A stretch of DNA of 64,000 nucleotides from Larix kaempferi (lineage: Eukaryota; Streptophyta; Pinopsida; Pinales; Pinaceae): contig BSBM01002083.1 in NCBI GenBank assembly GCA_027924585.1, positions 744,001 through 808,000 on the forward strand. Reading direction: 5' to 3'. The notes below the pieces were generated by a model. The model made no database searches and had not been told where the DNA came from. It saw only the letters and a list, made by a program, of their open reading frames with translations. The position numbers and the translations under genes were made by a program. Below are positions 1-11,779 of the stretch, in pieces (the stretch's first letter is position 1; each line of letters opens with the position of its first letter).

Positions 1-691
1 CATGAGTGATACAAAACTGATATAATTATTCTTTCCAACATTATTATTAAATAATCAACAATGGTGATTAAATCCATCAACACTCTTATCACAACTCTTG
101 CAAAATTTGATGAAATTCCATACCATATAACTCCATTATTTTTTTCATATCATATTGAAGGCAACGAGAAAGTCCATGCTAAGGTGACCAATTTTCTCTA
201 TGTCCTATAATGCAAGTGCTTGCCCTAATCTTGGGATCCATGTGTGTTTTCTCTTCATGTAATCAACCATGACTACAAGGCTCATTAAAAACATCATCAT
301 CACCTTTAAACATAATTCTAGATAAATTTAATAACATATTCAACAAAAAAGTTTTGAGAATATGCGCCTGAAGACCAAATATTATCCCTTTAATTTTTTG
401 TTGCAACAGAATGCCAAGATTGTTTTACAAATTATCCTTGTGATTGGATTAATTTCTATCACTACAATTTGCAATAATATTTCCATACACTGCTACCATT
501 AGTGTTTCTTATGTCAGTGATCCTTGGTTTATAAAACTCCTACATCTTTTTCTCCTCTCGGCTAGAATCATGTAGTGGTTATAACATATTTCATGACAAC
601 AAAATATGCAAATCCAAAACTAATGACAACCAAATATGCAAATCCAAAACTAACATTGGATTACCCGTTCATGCTAACATCACCCAATGCA
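1..691. other. Intergenic sequence, no gene seen
   Basis: I see no credible coding region here. The sequence is AT-rich with short interrupted frames. The only local structure is an approximately 32-bp tandem duplication around 590-655, in which the phrase AAATATGCAAATCCAAAACTA occurs twice with small changes. The segment ends at the AAAAT target site of the Copia element. Confidence 0.6.
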
Positions 692-696
692 AAAAT
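692..696. repeat. Target-site duplication of Copia copy 1, left half
   Basis: AAAAT immediately precedes the left LTR and is repeated at 7747-7751 immediately after the right LTR. A 5-bp duplication is the usual product of Copia integration and fixes both ends of the element. Confidence 0.9.
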
Positions 697-1302
697 TGTT
701 AAATTTTCAGAATTTACTTCAATCTAATCTAGGATCTTAACTGAGAGAACAACATGTACAGCATATCTACAGCATATCAATCATGGAGACAATAATGCAA
801 GCACACAAGAGACACAAAGATTTACTTGGGGAAAACCATAAAGGTGAAAAACCCCAATAACTTCCCTAGAGATAGATAGAGCAATGATACAACCAACCAT
901 AAGAGATAGACATATCCTAGCAGCAGATCCTCCTCCTCCATAAGTGCGCCACTCCTCCTTGAGCGCATAAGTGAGAAGTGAGTGAGTAAATAGAGTGCCT
1001 CCCGCACTCTATTTATACTTGACTTGACTTTCCTTTTTACCTAACTCATGTAGGCTCGAACTTAACCACATAACATAATGCTGACTGGGCCGACCCCCAA
1101 TAGGGTGGTCTAATAACCCTTTGACCCACATGAATTATATAGGGCCGACCCCAAACAAGGTGGTCTAATAACCCATCAAGTATAAGTTACGACACTTACA
1201 ATATAAATGACGACACTTCCGTATAGAGGAATAATAACATCTCTATAGGAATACAATATACATATATGTGAAATACATTCCGAAGTTACATATACATCAA
1301 CA
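697..1302 (-). repeat. 3' LTR of Copia copy 1
   Basis: This 606-bp LTR (left in the window, 3' in element sense) starts TGTTAAATTTTC and ends CATCAACA on the plus strand. Read on the minus strand it holds a TATAAATA box at 1010-1017 followed by a short inverted repeat (992-1010). It is the same length as its partner at 7141-7746. Confidence 0.95.
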
Positions 1303-1311
1303 CTCCCTCTT
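1303..1311 (-). other. Polypurine tract of Copia copy 1
   Basis: On the minus strand AAGAGGGAG directly abuts the 3' LTR. This is the expected position and composition of the primer for plus-strand DNA synthesis. Confidence 0.8.
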
Positions 1312-1559
1312 AACTAGGAAGGTATTTCTCAGCACAGTTCTTCTAGCACAAGTCATCTTCTCTGGATCATCGTCACTGGATAATCGTCATCGAGTCATCA
1401 TCATTGTCACTGCTGCTGCTATCTCAATCAATCTCTGAATCTACTCGTCATAGGAAGTTCTACAGAGCCAGTCCTTTTTCATACTGGATGTAGGCCCACC
1501 ACCTCCAGGTCTTCATCATCACTGGCCATACTGTGGAATCCTCAGGACTTATTACGTGC

Positions 1560-2117
1560 GTCACAAAACCTGGCTGCAGCATCCCAGGATATTACGAGCA
1601 CACAGCTCTACCTGTAGGATCTCCCAGGAGCACATTACATGTGACCCATCACAAAACCTGGCTGAAGCATCCCAGGCTGTTACGAGCACGCGGCTCTACC
1701 TGTCGAATCTCCCAGGAGCACATTACATGTGATATCACCACAAAACCTGGCTGAAGCATCTGAGGCCCTTTTCATCCTGTCCAGATCTCCCAGGAGCAAA
1801 TTACATGTGGTCATGGCAAAACCTGCTTGAAGAATCTGAGGCCTTTTTCATCCTGTCCAGATCTCCCAGGAGCAAATTACATGCCATAGGACAAAACCTT
1901 GCAAGAGCATCTGCCAGATATCCCAGGGCACCGAATTACATGCCATGGGAAAAACCTCAAAAGACTATCTGCAGATCTCCCAGGGCACAAATTACATGTC
2001 CTCCCAAGCAAAACCTCGCAAGAGCATTTGCCAGATGTCCCAGGGCATCGAATTACATGCCATAGGAAAAACCTCGAAAGACCATCTGCAAATCTCCCAG
2101 GGCACAAATTACATGCT
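1560..2117. repeat. Tandem array of 58-85 bp units in Copia copy 1
   Basis: Around eight imperfect units each contain an AAAACCT phrase, CATCTGCCAGATCTCCCAGG-like text and ATTACATG. The first units are longer (about 75-85 bp) and later ones shorter (about 58 bp). Frames that stay open through the array on both strands do so because the unit has few stops and should not be read as genes. The same array occurs in copy 2 (11020-11590), so it belongs to the element, between the RNase H stop and the 3' LTR. Confidence 0.85.
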
Positions 2118-2324
2118 TACCTGCACAACCTGATCCACGACCACAAAGTATCATCTGATACTCATCAAACATCATCCTGATGTACACATGATCATCCTGA
2201 TCATCATCACTGCAACATCCTGCTGTATGTCATCTGGAGAAGCTCGTCATCCACGATCATCCTGATCATACAATGCATCCATCTGATGCACACCAAGTAT
2301 CCACCTGATACATACATAGATACA

Positions 2325-2680
2325 AGATCCACACAATGTATCCATCAATCATACATGATCTACCTGATCATACAAAGATACATGATCCACATAATGTATC
2401 CATCAGCATACATGATCTACTTGATCATACAAAGATAGATGATCCACACAATGTATCCATCAGCATCCAACATGATGCATACATACATAAATGATCCAAC
2501 TCATCATATCTAGCATCCAACATGATGCATACATACATAAATGATCCAACTGATCATATCCAGCATCCAACATGATGCATATACAAAATACATACACATG
2601 ATCCAACCGATCATATCCAGCATCCAACATGATGCATACATATATACATATAATGATCCAACTAATCATATCCAAGCAGA
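2325..2680. repeat. Tandem array of 50-57 bp units in Copia copy 1
   Basis: The first part repeats a roughly 57-bp unit built on ATGATCCACACAATGTATCC and CATACATGATCTACCTGATC. The second part repeats a roughly 50-bp unit built on CATCCAACATGATGCATACA and ATGATCCAACTGATCATATC. Copy 2 has the same two-part array at about 11780-12140. Confidence 0.85.
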
Positions 2681-2784
2681 AACCAAAACATCATCCTGAT
2701 GCTCATCATCTAGCGCTTACATCCACAACCATGTGAAGGGTCCCCCTTCCAACATGCTTGGAATGGCTTCAGCAAATGTGTCCA

Positions 2785-4120
2785 TCACTTCTTCCTCGAA
2801 GTGTCCTCGATATGAAGCACGCCAAGCCACTCTCTGAAGTACTCGAACTTCACCCTGGATAGTGGCTTCGTCAGCACATCTACAATATGCTCATCTGTCG
2901 CAACATATAGGAGCTTCACAGCTCCTCTCTGCACCATATCCTTGATATAATGATATTTGATCTCTATGTGCTTCGACCTGTCATGAAACACTAGCTTCAC
3001 ACAACTCTGGTTATCACAGAAGATACCAGTAGCATCCAACGGGAGATCAAATAACTCAGACAGTACCTTCCGTAGCCATACTGCCTCACAACTAGCTGAA
3101 CAAGCTGCAACATACTCTGCCTCAGCTGTACTCAGTGCCATGCAGGACTGCTTCCTGCTAAACCAAAAGATCAAACCTGATCCCATACTGAAGCAACACC
3201 CAGATGTGCTCTTCCTGTCTGCAGCACTGCCAACCCAATCTGAATCAACATAACCCTGCAGGTTAAACTTTTGATTCACCTCATACTTGAGCCCATAATC
3301 CACTGTACCCTTCAGGTACCTCAGAACATGATTTACAGCAACCAGGTGAACACTCCTCGGATTCGTCATGAACTGGCTCAATGTGTTCACAGCAAAGCAA
3401 ATATCTGGTCTCGTGTTCATCAAGTACATCAAGGACCCAATCATCTGATTATATGTAGAGACATCAACCGGCTCAGATGAAGCATCACATAGAAGCTTTA
3501 GATTCGATGTCATAGGTGTGGCCATGGCCTTGCAATCCATCATCCCAAATCTCTTCAGGATGTCTACTGTGTACTTCCCTTGACCAAGGAATATCCCACC
3601 TGCACTCTGCCACACCTCCATGCCAAAAACAAATAGTGCATCATCCCCAAGTTCTTCATCTCGAACTCAACAGTAAGCTTTCGTTGCATGTCGGCAATCA
3701 ATCTATATTCACCTGTAACAAACAGGTTATCCGCATACAAAAGTAGTATCACTGGATTGCCTTCCTCAACCTTGTAGTTAAGGTTGGAATCCGCTTTACT
3801 CTTGGTAAAGCCCAAACTGGATAGAAAGTTATCTATCCTACCATACCAAGTTCTGCACACATAGATGACTACACCATGCTGTCTTGAAATCCATCTGGTG
3901 CATCTTCTATTTCATCACTTTTATATTTCTCAATGTTTCCATCTGCAACATGCTTGATCTGATAGATCCATTTGGAATTCATAACAAACTTCCCTTCACG
4001 TCTTGGGACTACATCCCAAACAACATTCTTCATGATCGACGGATCATGGCATTCTTCCCGCATCCTAGGAACTTCAATATCTTCAATAGATAATTTTGTT
4101 GCTGAACAAATGTTGTAGTT
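2785..4120 (-). pseudogene. Copia reverse transcriptase/RNase H remnant, copy 1
   Basis: Read on the minus strand, the N-terminal part (about 3869-4080) has the start of a Copia RT (VVWDVVPR, SKWIYQIKHVADG, IEKYK). A large internal deletion follows, removing most of the RT fingers and palm. The frame resumes at WYGRID, passes the altered active-site phrase LLYADNLFVTG (3564-3860), then shifts frame and continues as the long open frame 2785-3621 (278 codons) with RNase H signatures YVDSDW, STAEAEY and FCDNQSC and the terminal SKHIEIKYHYI. Four residues (SDKP) present in copy 2 are missing before VFHDRSKH. The enzyme cannot be functional: there are at least two frameshifts, and the RT core is lost. 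Confidence 0.9.
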
Positions 4121-5969
4121 CTTCTTTTGTAGGAGATGGCATACGATCTTTCCTACACAGTAAATTAAATTGCATGATTAGAAAACATCTCACAGTTTTC
4201 AGAACAAATTCTTACACATAAAGAAATATGTCATACAGTCATGCAATTATCTTAGCCAATGCTTCAATACAACATTTATCCATATCCCGTAACTTCCTAG
4301 ATGCCTTCCAATCTCTACCAGAACATTGTTAAGAGTGTGCACAACTCCCAACATGTCATCAAAGAGGTTTCATTCTAGATAAGTAGCAATGGAATGTTGT
4401 ACAGTGCCATAGGTGACTTACCCATGCATATTAGGAGTATACTGTTCATCAATGCAACTATTCTAATATGCATAATACACATCCTAATTCTAGGAACATC
4501 AGTAAATACATTATTGAACGGTATTATTTAAACAATAAAATATGCAAGTAATGACAATTCAAATACTTATCTTTGTTTGCTTGTTGGGTTGAATCCCTCT
4601 GATTCTTTGCTTCCTTACAGGAGCTGCTGGAGTCCTAATCTGAAGTAGCTTCTTCTACACCTTTCTGTTGTGGAAAGATGGTCAACTCCCTCTGAATATC
4701 TGCATCCTTGCAGAAACTACTGAAGTGTGTTCCTTTGCTTTCTTGCAGGAACAACTGGAGTGTGCTCCCTCTTGATCTTTGCTTCCTGGATTACCTGTTC
4801 TTGAACTCATATTCATCCTTGGTCCCTATGCATGCTTATTAGTATCATGATTGTGTTATCCTTGTGATCTCATATAAAATCATACATTCATTAGTATACT
4901 ATTAAAACACAATGATCTCAAGCATGTATAGTCATGATCATTTCAAACAGAAAATAATAAGCATTAGCATTCAAGGTTTATGTAGGATTCTTATGGTTAG
5001 TCAAATCATAAGAAACATAACATGTCTAAACCAGTAGTTACTCAAACCTATGACTCTTCAGGTTAGTTGAATCATCAATCAAGATAAGAGATATAATATG
5101 CATAAAACCTGTGATTATTCAAACCTATGACTTCATGAATAATCATTATCAACAACAGTATAAGATCCTAACACAAGGTAGGATTCTATCTTGATATAGG
5201 AAAAACATACCTGGATTAGCATGCTAGTTAGTTATGTCTAACATACTCACATGATGTCTTCTTGTTCTTCTTCAATGACTTGTGCTAGTAACCTGTATAT
5301 CTCATAGGTTAGCCATTATAAAACCAAGTTATACATACCTCGTAAATGGATCTTCTATGAGATCCATGACAATGGATGAGTCTTTATCCTCATGTCATCA
5401 TGATCATATGTTCTTGAACTAGAACATGATTTGTCTTTCTTGGTGTACCTTTCATGTTAGTAGACAACATAAACCTCATACAACACCATAATGCATTAGT
5501 ACAATCATAAGTGTCAACACCCTAACCAATGAATATCTTCTATCATGCATTCATAATTTTGTTAAGGTGATACGACAAATCTAAAATCAAGATTGTACTA
5601 ACTATAATAACATGAAGACAAACATACCATAAACTTAATCATGAACAAATCTCAAAACATACCTCGATGAGTCATACCTGTCGAGATCACTTGTAATCTC
5701 CTTATGTAAAGCCTTAGCCTCATCTCCCTATGAAACAGGAACATCTTCACTTATGCAGGTGACCAATACATCTTCTTCTAGGATTAACCCAATCCACTTG
5801 ATTTGCAAGAACTGGACCTGGAGCTGGATATGGGTTTGTCAGAGAAACCCCAAAAATTCAAACTTTGAATTTCAAACTTCCGAAAGGATAGAAATATGCG
5901 CCTTGATAAGCTGATCAAACCGGTATATTCAGAATTTGAAAACTATAGAGTTTCACTCCTCAATTTTGC

Positions 5970-6305
5970 CTTTGAAACTTCTGGATTCACTGGACGTGAC
6001 CCTGAACTGGGGTTTGATGAATCCCACTCTTCTGCCCAATCAAAAGGTTTGATCCAAATCTCTAATCTTCTATTTTTCTGAGGAGCTTCCAGCCGTGGTC
6101 ACAGATTTCAAAAATTCCCATTCTTACAGAAGCCCTAATTTTCCACTTTTCTGATCAAAGTCCCAAACTAGGGTTTGATCAAGCCCGGACTTCTGCCCAA
6201 CAAAAAATTCTGATCTTGGTCTCTAAATTTCTATTTTGATGAGTAGCATCCAGCCGTGGTCTCCGATTACAAAAATTCCAACTTTCTCCAAAGCCCTAAT
6301 TTCCG
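5970..6305. repeat. Diverged tandem duplication of about 165 bp in the element leader
   Basis: Two adjoining blocks share, in the same order, an ACTAGGGTTTGATCAAGCCC-like phrase, TTCTGCCCAA, TCCAGCCGTGGTC and AAAAATTCC followed by AGCCCTAATTT. The same pair is present in copy 2 at about 15420-15730, so the duplication predates the spread of the family. Confidence 0.65.
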
Positions 6306-6414
6306 GAAGCCATGAATGAAGGTACTCAAAAATAATTCTGTTTTGACAGAAATATGTACCTGATTGTTTCTGGTGTACCTCCAAAATTTTCAATCCACAG
6401 GGTCTAAAAAAATT

Positions 6415-6790
6415 TCCTGAGATAGCCTGACCTGTTATCTTTCCATCCTGACAGGTCTAACCTCAATTGGATTCTCTGAGAGAGAGTTATGCCAAATGTC
6501 GCAACGTGACCTGTTTTGGGATAATACAAGAGTGCGAACTTGTACGGCGTGCCATGTGTCATTGTTTGAACTTCGGCCTATGAAAATGTTTCCTAAGATA
6601 GCTCGCCCTGTTAGATTTCCATCCTGACAGGTCTGACCTCAATTGGACTCTCTGAGAGAGATTTATGCCAAGTGTCGCAACGTGACCTGTTTATGGGATA
6701 ATACAGGAGAGCGAACTTGTATGGATTTCCACGTGTCACTGGTTCAACTTCGGCCTCTGAAAACGTTTCTTGATATATTACAGTCTGTGT
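6415..6790. repeat. Tandem duplication of about 176 bp, found only in copy 1
   Basis: The phrase running from the GATAGC before CTGTTA through TTTCCATCCTGACAGGTCT, CAATTGGA, CTCTGAGAGAGA and TGTCGCAACGTGACCTG to the CAACTTCGGCCT-like text occurs twice in a row. Copy 2 has a single version at about 15840-16030. This accounts for most of the 214-bp difference in internal length between the two elements. Confidence 0.75.
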
Positions 6791-7128
6791 ACTACCTGTC
6801 ACTTTTTACAAAATTTCATTTGGAGCTTCCTAGCCCAGGTTATGACCTTTTTCCCAAGGTCACCTGAATTTGACTCAGATCTGGAAGAGGCAGAAACCCT
6901 ATATCGTACAGATCATAAATCACAAAGTAAAACGAATTAGAGGTTTTCCTTTGGACACAAGGTACATGGAGATCTTAGCTTCGGCCTGTAACAATTTAAG
7001 ATCCGCAAAATTTTCCAAAACGGATTTATAGCGAAAGTGCTACGATGACTTGTTTTTGCTATATCAAGCCCTAGCATCGTAAGTGCAACAAGTGTCATAC
7101 ATGCCATATCATGCCTTCTTTCAGGCTA

Positions 7129-7140
7129 GCTCTGATACCA
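7129..7140 (-). other. Primer-binding site of Copia copy 1
   Basis: On the minus strand TGGTATCAGAGC follows the 5' LTR directly. This is the standard Copia match to the 3' end of initiator methionine tRNA. It is a tRNA complement, not a tRNA gene. Confidence 0.9.
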
Positions 7141-7746
7141 TGTTAAATTTTCAGAATTTACTTCAATATGATCTAGGATCTTAACTGAGAGAAAAACATG
7201 TACAGCATATCTACAGCATATCAATCATGGAGACAATAATGCAAGCACACAAGAGACACAAAGATTTACTTGGGGAAAACCATAAAGGTGAAAAACCCCA
7301 ATAACTTCCTCAGAGATAGATAGAGCAATGATACAACCAACCATAAGATATAGACATATCCTAGCAGCAGATCCTCCTCCTCCATAAGTGCGCCACTCCT
7401 CCTTGAGTGCATAAGTGAGAAGTGAGTGAGTAAATAGAGTGCCTCCCGCACTCTATTTATACTTGACTTGACTTGCCTTTTTACCTAACTCATGTAGGCT
7501 CGAACTTAACCACATAACATAATGCTGACTAGGCAGACCCCCAATAGGGTGGTCTAATAACCCTTTGACCCACATGACTTATATAGGGCCGACCCCAAAC
7601 AAGGTGGTCTAATAACCCATCAAGTATAAGTTACAACACTTACAATATAAATGACGGCACTTTTGTATAGAGGAATAATAACATCTCTATAGGAATACAA
7701 TATACATATATGTGAAATACATTCCGAAGTTACATATACATCAACA
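7141..7746 (-). repeat. 5' LTR of Copia copy 1
   Basis: This 606-bp LTR is on the right in the window and is the promoter-bearing LTR in element sense. It starts TGTTAAATTTTC and ends TCAACA, followed directly by the AAAAT target duplication. Confidence 0.95.
7436..7461 (-). promoter_or_regulatory. LTR TATA box and downstream hairpin, copy 1
   Basis: On the minus strand TATAAATA (7454-7461) is followed at once by a perfect 7-bp inverted repeat, AGAGTGC/GCACTCT with a 5-base loop (7436-7454). Position and order fit the LTR core promoter and the first transcribed bases. The same arrangement is at 992-1017 in the other LTR. Confidence 0.6.
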
Positions 7747-10114
7747 AAAATTGCATAAAATTTTGGGCACCATATCTAGTAACAGTTCCAAGGTTGGGCA
7801 TGAGATTGGACTTGGTCGAGCCAACACCATTTCCCATCATGGTTAAGGAATTATTTTTATTGTCTAGGATAATGTGAATAAAGATCTTTGATCTAACATT
7901 AAATATTGCTGATGGATCTTACTAAACACGATGAAGGTAGGACCATATATCCCAACAAATTCCATTCTTATTAAAATTTGCAAGATTCCCTAACTGATTA
8001 TTTACCATTGGATTCCATCAAGATCTCGAAATCCTCTACAGACAAGAGTGAAATAATCAATTAGGAAAAATTCACACTATACTAGCTATTATGTGCCACA
8101 TATGGCTCCACCCATTATTATTGATCATTTCATATGGTTTTTATCTTGATGCACCTATTTTTCAATGTTTCTTATGCCAACATGCCCTTCTACAACACAA
8201 CCAACTAGCATCCCAATTCTTCCACATTGTAAATGTTTATAATGCATGCTTTTCATGATAACCTAATTATTCAAGGGCTCAATATTGAATAATTTATGTA
8301 CAATGCCACCATTAGTGCAATAATAACACTTAGTCTCCCCATGATAACTAACACACCTTGTACTCCTCTCAAATTTCATAAGATGGTGAAAAAACTTACT
8401 AGATGGTATCAAAAAAAGGATTATAGCATTGCAATGGTGTTGGGTTCCCTCAAATTCTTCTAAATGTCCTAAGTACAATAGCTAAGACATTATATGACAT
8501 GTCAATACATGTACATGAACTTAAAAAATTTCATATCATGTTGATGTGCATAGTTTTATCTCTTCGCCTTAAAACATATCATGCATGGATAGATAGGTTT
8601 ATTATGTTTTTATTAACTTTGAATATACTTAACTAGCCTTAAGAGTGAATTTTGTGAATTCTAGCTTGCATTTACTCTATTTTTTAGCAATGTTGATTAG
8701 CTTCAAATTTGCAAACCTTTTAGAGTTGGAACTAATTTGGGGTGTTTCTTTTAATCACCTTAATATTGTTTTTCGGAACTAATTACAAGTCTACAAATAT
8801 TTGCATCTAGGTGAAATAAGTAAACAAATTTCCTTCTCATTAGTGCTAAAACAATAACACCCAAATCCAAGGCAAAATTTGGAAGGTTAACCCAGAATCA
8901 TGCAAGTTTAACAACCAAGGTAAACACCATTCCACATATCAAATTCTACTCAAAGACGGATACCAAATAGAGTTAGTAACAGTTCAATAGGCTTAATCCA
9001 CCTAAACTCGAAACATTTGAGAGGTATAAAGATGATAAGTGGTTTTTGTGAACAATAATCCAATGATAGTCATGAAGGAGAGAAATTCTTTGTAATTAAA
9101 ATAGTGAATGAATGAGAGCTTATTTTACTAGGGAGATAGTAAGATCCCTTTACTTGTCATAATGAAATTTTTAATAATAGAGTATATTGCAGAGATATAG
9201 CATCACTTCAAAGGATTGTCCATGGAATTTATACTTTATTTGTTTCATGATTCTAAATCAAAGAGGAGTGCCATATTCAAATGCAAGGTCAATGTTATTA
9301 GGTGCAAAATGAAGGAAGTTGAATGGATCTCTCTTCGGTCTTTGAGAAAGAACTATAAGTAGAATTCAACTTTCAATTTGAGAAAATTATTCCAAGAAAA
9401 ACCCTTAAGTTTCATTGTCATAACCAAAGCAGATATACAAGGCCGAATAGGTTTAAGTGAGGCAGTCCTAAAAATATTTCCTTAGATGGATTAAAAGTTA
9501 CACAAGATATACTTAAAAGTTAGATTCAATTTCCTCTGAACCCATGAAAAAGAGGGGTTTGACAACTCATGGATTTTGGACACATATTGGGCTTCAAATA
9601 TCACCGTGGAATGCTAACCCTGTTCCTCTATGCTCTGCTCACATGGGTGTCGTCCCTCTACTCGTGGGGGTTAGAACTAGGTGGCTCTTTGTTCGCCGAG
9701 ATCGGGTCGATGTTGGATGTCACTGAGCCCTGGTTTATTGCTCATAGGTATATTGGTCAATTCAAGTGTGGGAGGTAACAATAGGCCGAGATATGTCTAG
9801 TGTTGGAATTCACCGAGGTATGGACGTATCTTCTCGTGGGTGAGGTTGGGTCGGGTGCAGGAGATAATCGCAGGTAAGATGGTATGCTTTTTTATTTCTT
9901 ATTTTTGTTTTATTTTATATGTTTTTTTTACTATATATTTTTTTGTTACTATATATATATATATATGCTTTCTTTCTCTCTATATGTATAATAATAAAAA
10001 AATAATAATCAAAATATAAATATAAATTTAATAATCAAAAGTATAAATATAAATTATGAAAATAAAAATAAAATATTGACAATGATGAGGATATTAATTA
10101 GGATTGATGATGAT
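7747..10114. other. Sequence between the two Copia elements, no gene seen
   Basis: About 2.4 kb of AT-rich sequence. Open frames are short and show no family motif. Around 9540-9780 the sequence is less AT-rich and has overlapping 60-69 codon frames on the plus strand, but nothing is recognisable. From 9886 to 10080 it becomes very AT-rich, with an (AT)n run near 9950, and then passes into the GAT-rich sequence that was the target of copy 2. Confidence 0.6.
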
Positions 10115-10119
10115 GATGT

Positions 10120-10767
10120 TGTTAAATTTTCAAAATTTACTTCAATCTGATCTAGAATCTTAACTGAGAGAACAACATGTATAGCATATCTACAGCATAT
10201 CAATCATGGACACAATAATGCAAGCACACAAGAGACACAAAGATTTACTTGGGGAAAACCATAAAGGTGAAAAACCCCAATAACTTCCTCAGAGATAGAT
10301 AGAGCAATGATACAACCAACCATAAGAGATAGACATATCCTAGCAGCAGATCCTCCTCCTCCATAAGTGCGCCACTCCTCCTTGAGTGCATGAGTGAGAA
10401 GTGAGTGAGTAAATAGAGTGCCTCCCGTACTCTATTTATACTTGACTTGACTTGCCTTTAATCTAACTCATGTAGGCTCGAACTTAACCACATAACATAA
10501 TGCTGACTGGGTCGACCCCCAATAGGGTGGTCTAATAATCCTTTGACCCACATGACTTATACAAGGCCGACCCCAACAAGGTGGTCTATAAACCCATCAA
10601 GTATAAGTTATGACACTTACAATATAAATGACGACACTTCCGTATAGAGGAATAATAACATCTCTATAGGAATACAACCACTTCCGTATAGAGGAATAAT
10701 AACATCTCTATAGGAATACAATATACATATATGTGAAATACATTCTGAAGTTACATATACATCAACC
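10120..10767 (-). repeat. 3' LTR of Copia copy 2
   Basis: This 648-bp LTR differs from the 606-bp form by a 42-bp tandem duplication around 10636-10720, where CACTTCCGTATAGAGGAATA occurs twice. Its last base is C in place of the usual A, so it ends CC; the polypurine tract follows at 10768-10776. Confidence 0.9.
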
Positions 10768-11019
10768 ATCCCTCTTAACTAGGAAGGTATTTCTCAGCAC
10801 ATTTCTTCTAGCACAAGTCATCTTCTCTGGATCCTCGTCACTGGATAATCATCATCGATTCATCATCATCATCGTCACTGCTACTGCTATCTCAATCAAT
10901 TTCTGAATCTACTCGTCATAGGAAGATCTACAGAGCCAGTCCTTTTTCATACTGGATGTAGGCCCACCATATGCAGGTCTTCATCATCACTAGCCATACT
11001 GTGGAATCCTCAGGACTTA

Positions 11020-11590
11020 TTACGTGCATCACAAAACCTGGCTGCAGCATCCCATGCTATTACGAGCACACAGCTCTACCTGTAAGATCTCCCAGGAGCA
11101 CATTACATGTGACCCATCACAAAACCTGGCTGAAGCATCCCAGGATGTTACGAGCACACGGCTCTACCTGTCGGATCTCCCAGGAGCACATTACATGTGA
11201 TCTCACCACAAAACCTGGCTGAAGCATCTAAGGCCTTTTTCATCCTGTCCAGTTCTCCCAGGAGAAAATTGCATGTGGTCATGGCAAAACCTGGCTGAAG
11301 CATCTGAGGCCTTTTTCATCCTGTCCAGATCTCCTAGGAGAAAACTACATGCCATAGGACAAAACCTCGCAAGAGCATCTGCCAGATATCCCAGGGCACT
11401 GAATTACATGCCATAGGCAAAACCTCGAAAGACTATCTGCAGATCTCCCAGGGCACAAATTACATGTCCTCCCAAGCAAAACCTCGAAAGAGCATTTTCC
11501 AGATGTCCCAGGGCACCGAATTACATGCCATAGGAAAAACCTCAAAAGACCATCTGCAAATCTCCCAGGGCACAAATTACATGCTTACCT
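11020..11590. repeat. Tandem array of 58-85 bp units in Copia copy 2
   Basis: This array is homologous to 1560-2117 of copy 1, with the same order of long and short units. Open frames on both strands (for example 11345-11575) reflect the repeat and not genes. Confidence 0.85.
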
Positions 11591-11779
11591 GCACAACCTA
11601 ATCCACGGCCGCAAAGTATCATCTGATACTCATCAAACATCATCCTGATGTACACATGATCATCCTGATCATCATCACTGCAACATCCTGCTACATGTCA
11701 TCTGGAGAAGCTCATCATCCATGATCATCCTGATCATACAATGCATCCCTCTGATGCACACCAAGTATCCACCTGATAC

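Larger units (their letters stand above)
4121..7128 (-). other. Internal region of Copia copy 1 without gag or integrase
   Basis: About 3 kb between the PBS and the RT remnant holds no gag, protease or integrase motif on either strand. It is well conserved in copy 2 (13660-16379). On the minus strand it contains repeated donor-like AGGTATGT sites (around 5657, 5333 and 5205) and short open stretches between them. It also contains sequence resembling a plant 5' leader with two tandem duplications. Whether it is a degenerated gag-pol, a captured host transcript or non-coding sequence is not decided. Confidence 0.6.
697..7746 (-). mobile_element. Non-autonomous Copia LTR retrotransposon, copy 1
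   Basis: This is a complete insertion of 7050 bp read on the minus strand. Two 606-bp LTRs (697-1302 and 7141-7746) begin TG and end CA and differ at about 15 positions by eye. The same 5-bp target duplication, AAAAT, lies at 692-696 and 7747-7751. Next to the 5' LTR (on the right) is a primer-binding site matching initiator methionine tRNA, and next to the 3' LTR (on the left) is a purine tract. Between them lie, in minus-strand order, about 3 kb without recognisable gag or integrase, a deleted reverse transcriptase/RNase H remnant, and tandem-repeat arrays. Lacking gag, protease and integrase, it must have moved using proteins from another element. Its sister is at 10120-17039. Confidence 0.95.

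Noticed and set aside
822-1007. 61-codon frame in the Copia LTRs (also at 7266-7451 and within 16517-16825)
   Set aside because: It starts at GTG, is part of the LTR leader, and its conservation is explained by LTR copying.
1560-2117. CRISPR-like array
   Set aside because: Units are imperfect and continuous with no unique spacers of constant length; the context is a plant retrotransposon.
1805-2180. Overlapping open frames in the tandem arrays of the Copia elements
   Set aside because: Several frames on both strands stay open because the repeat unit has few stops; no motif, no proper start.
7129-7140. tRNA gene
   Set aside because: Only the 12-base complement of the initiator tRNA end is present; it is a primer-binding site.
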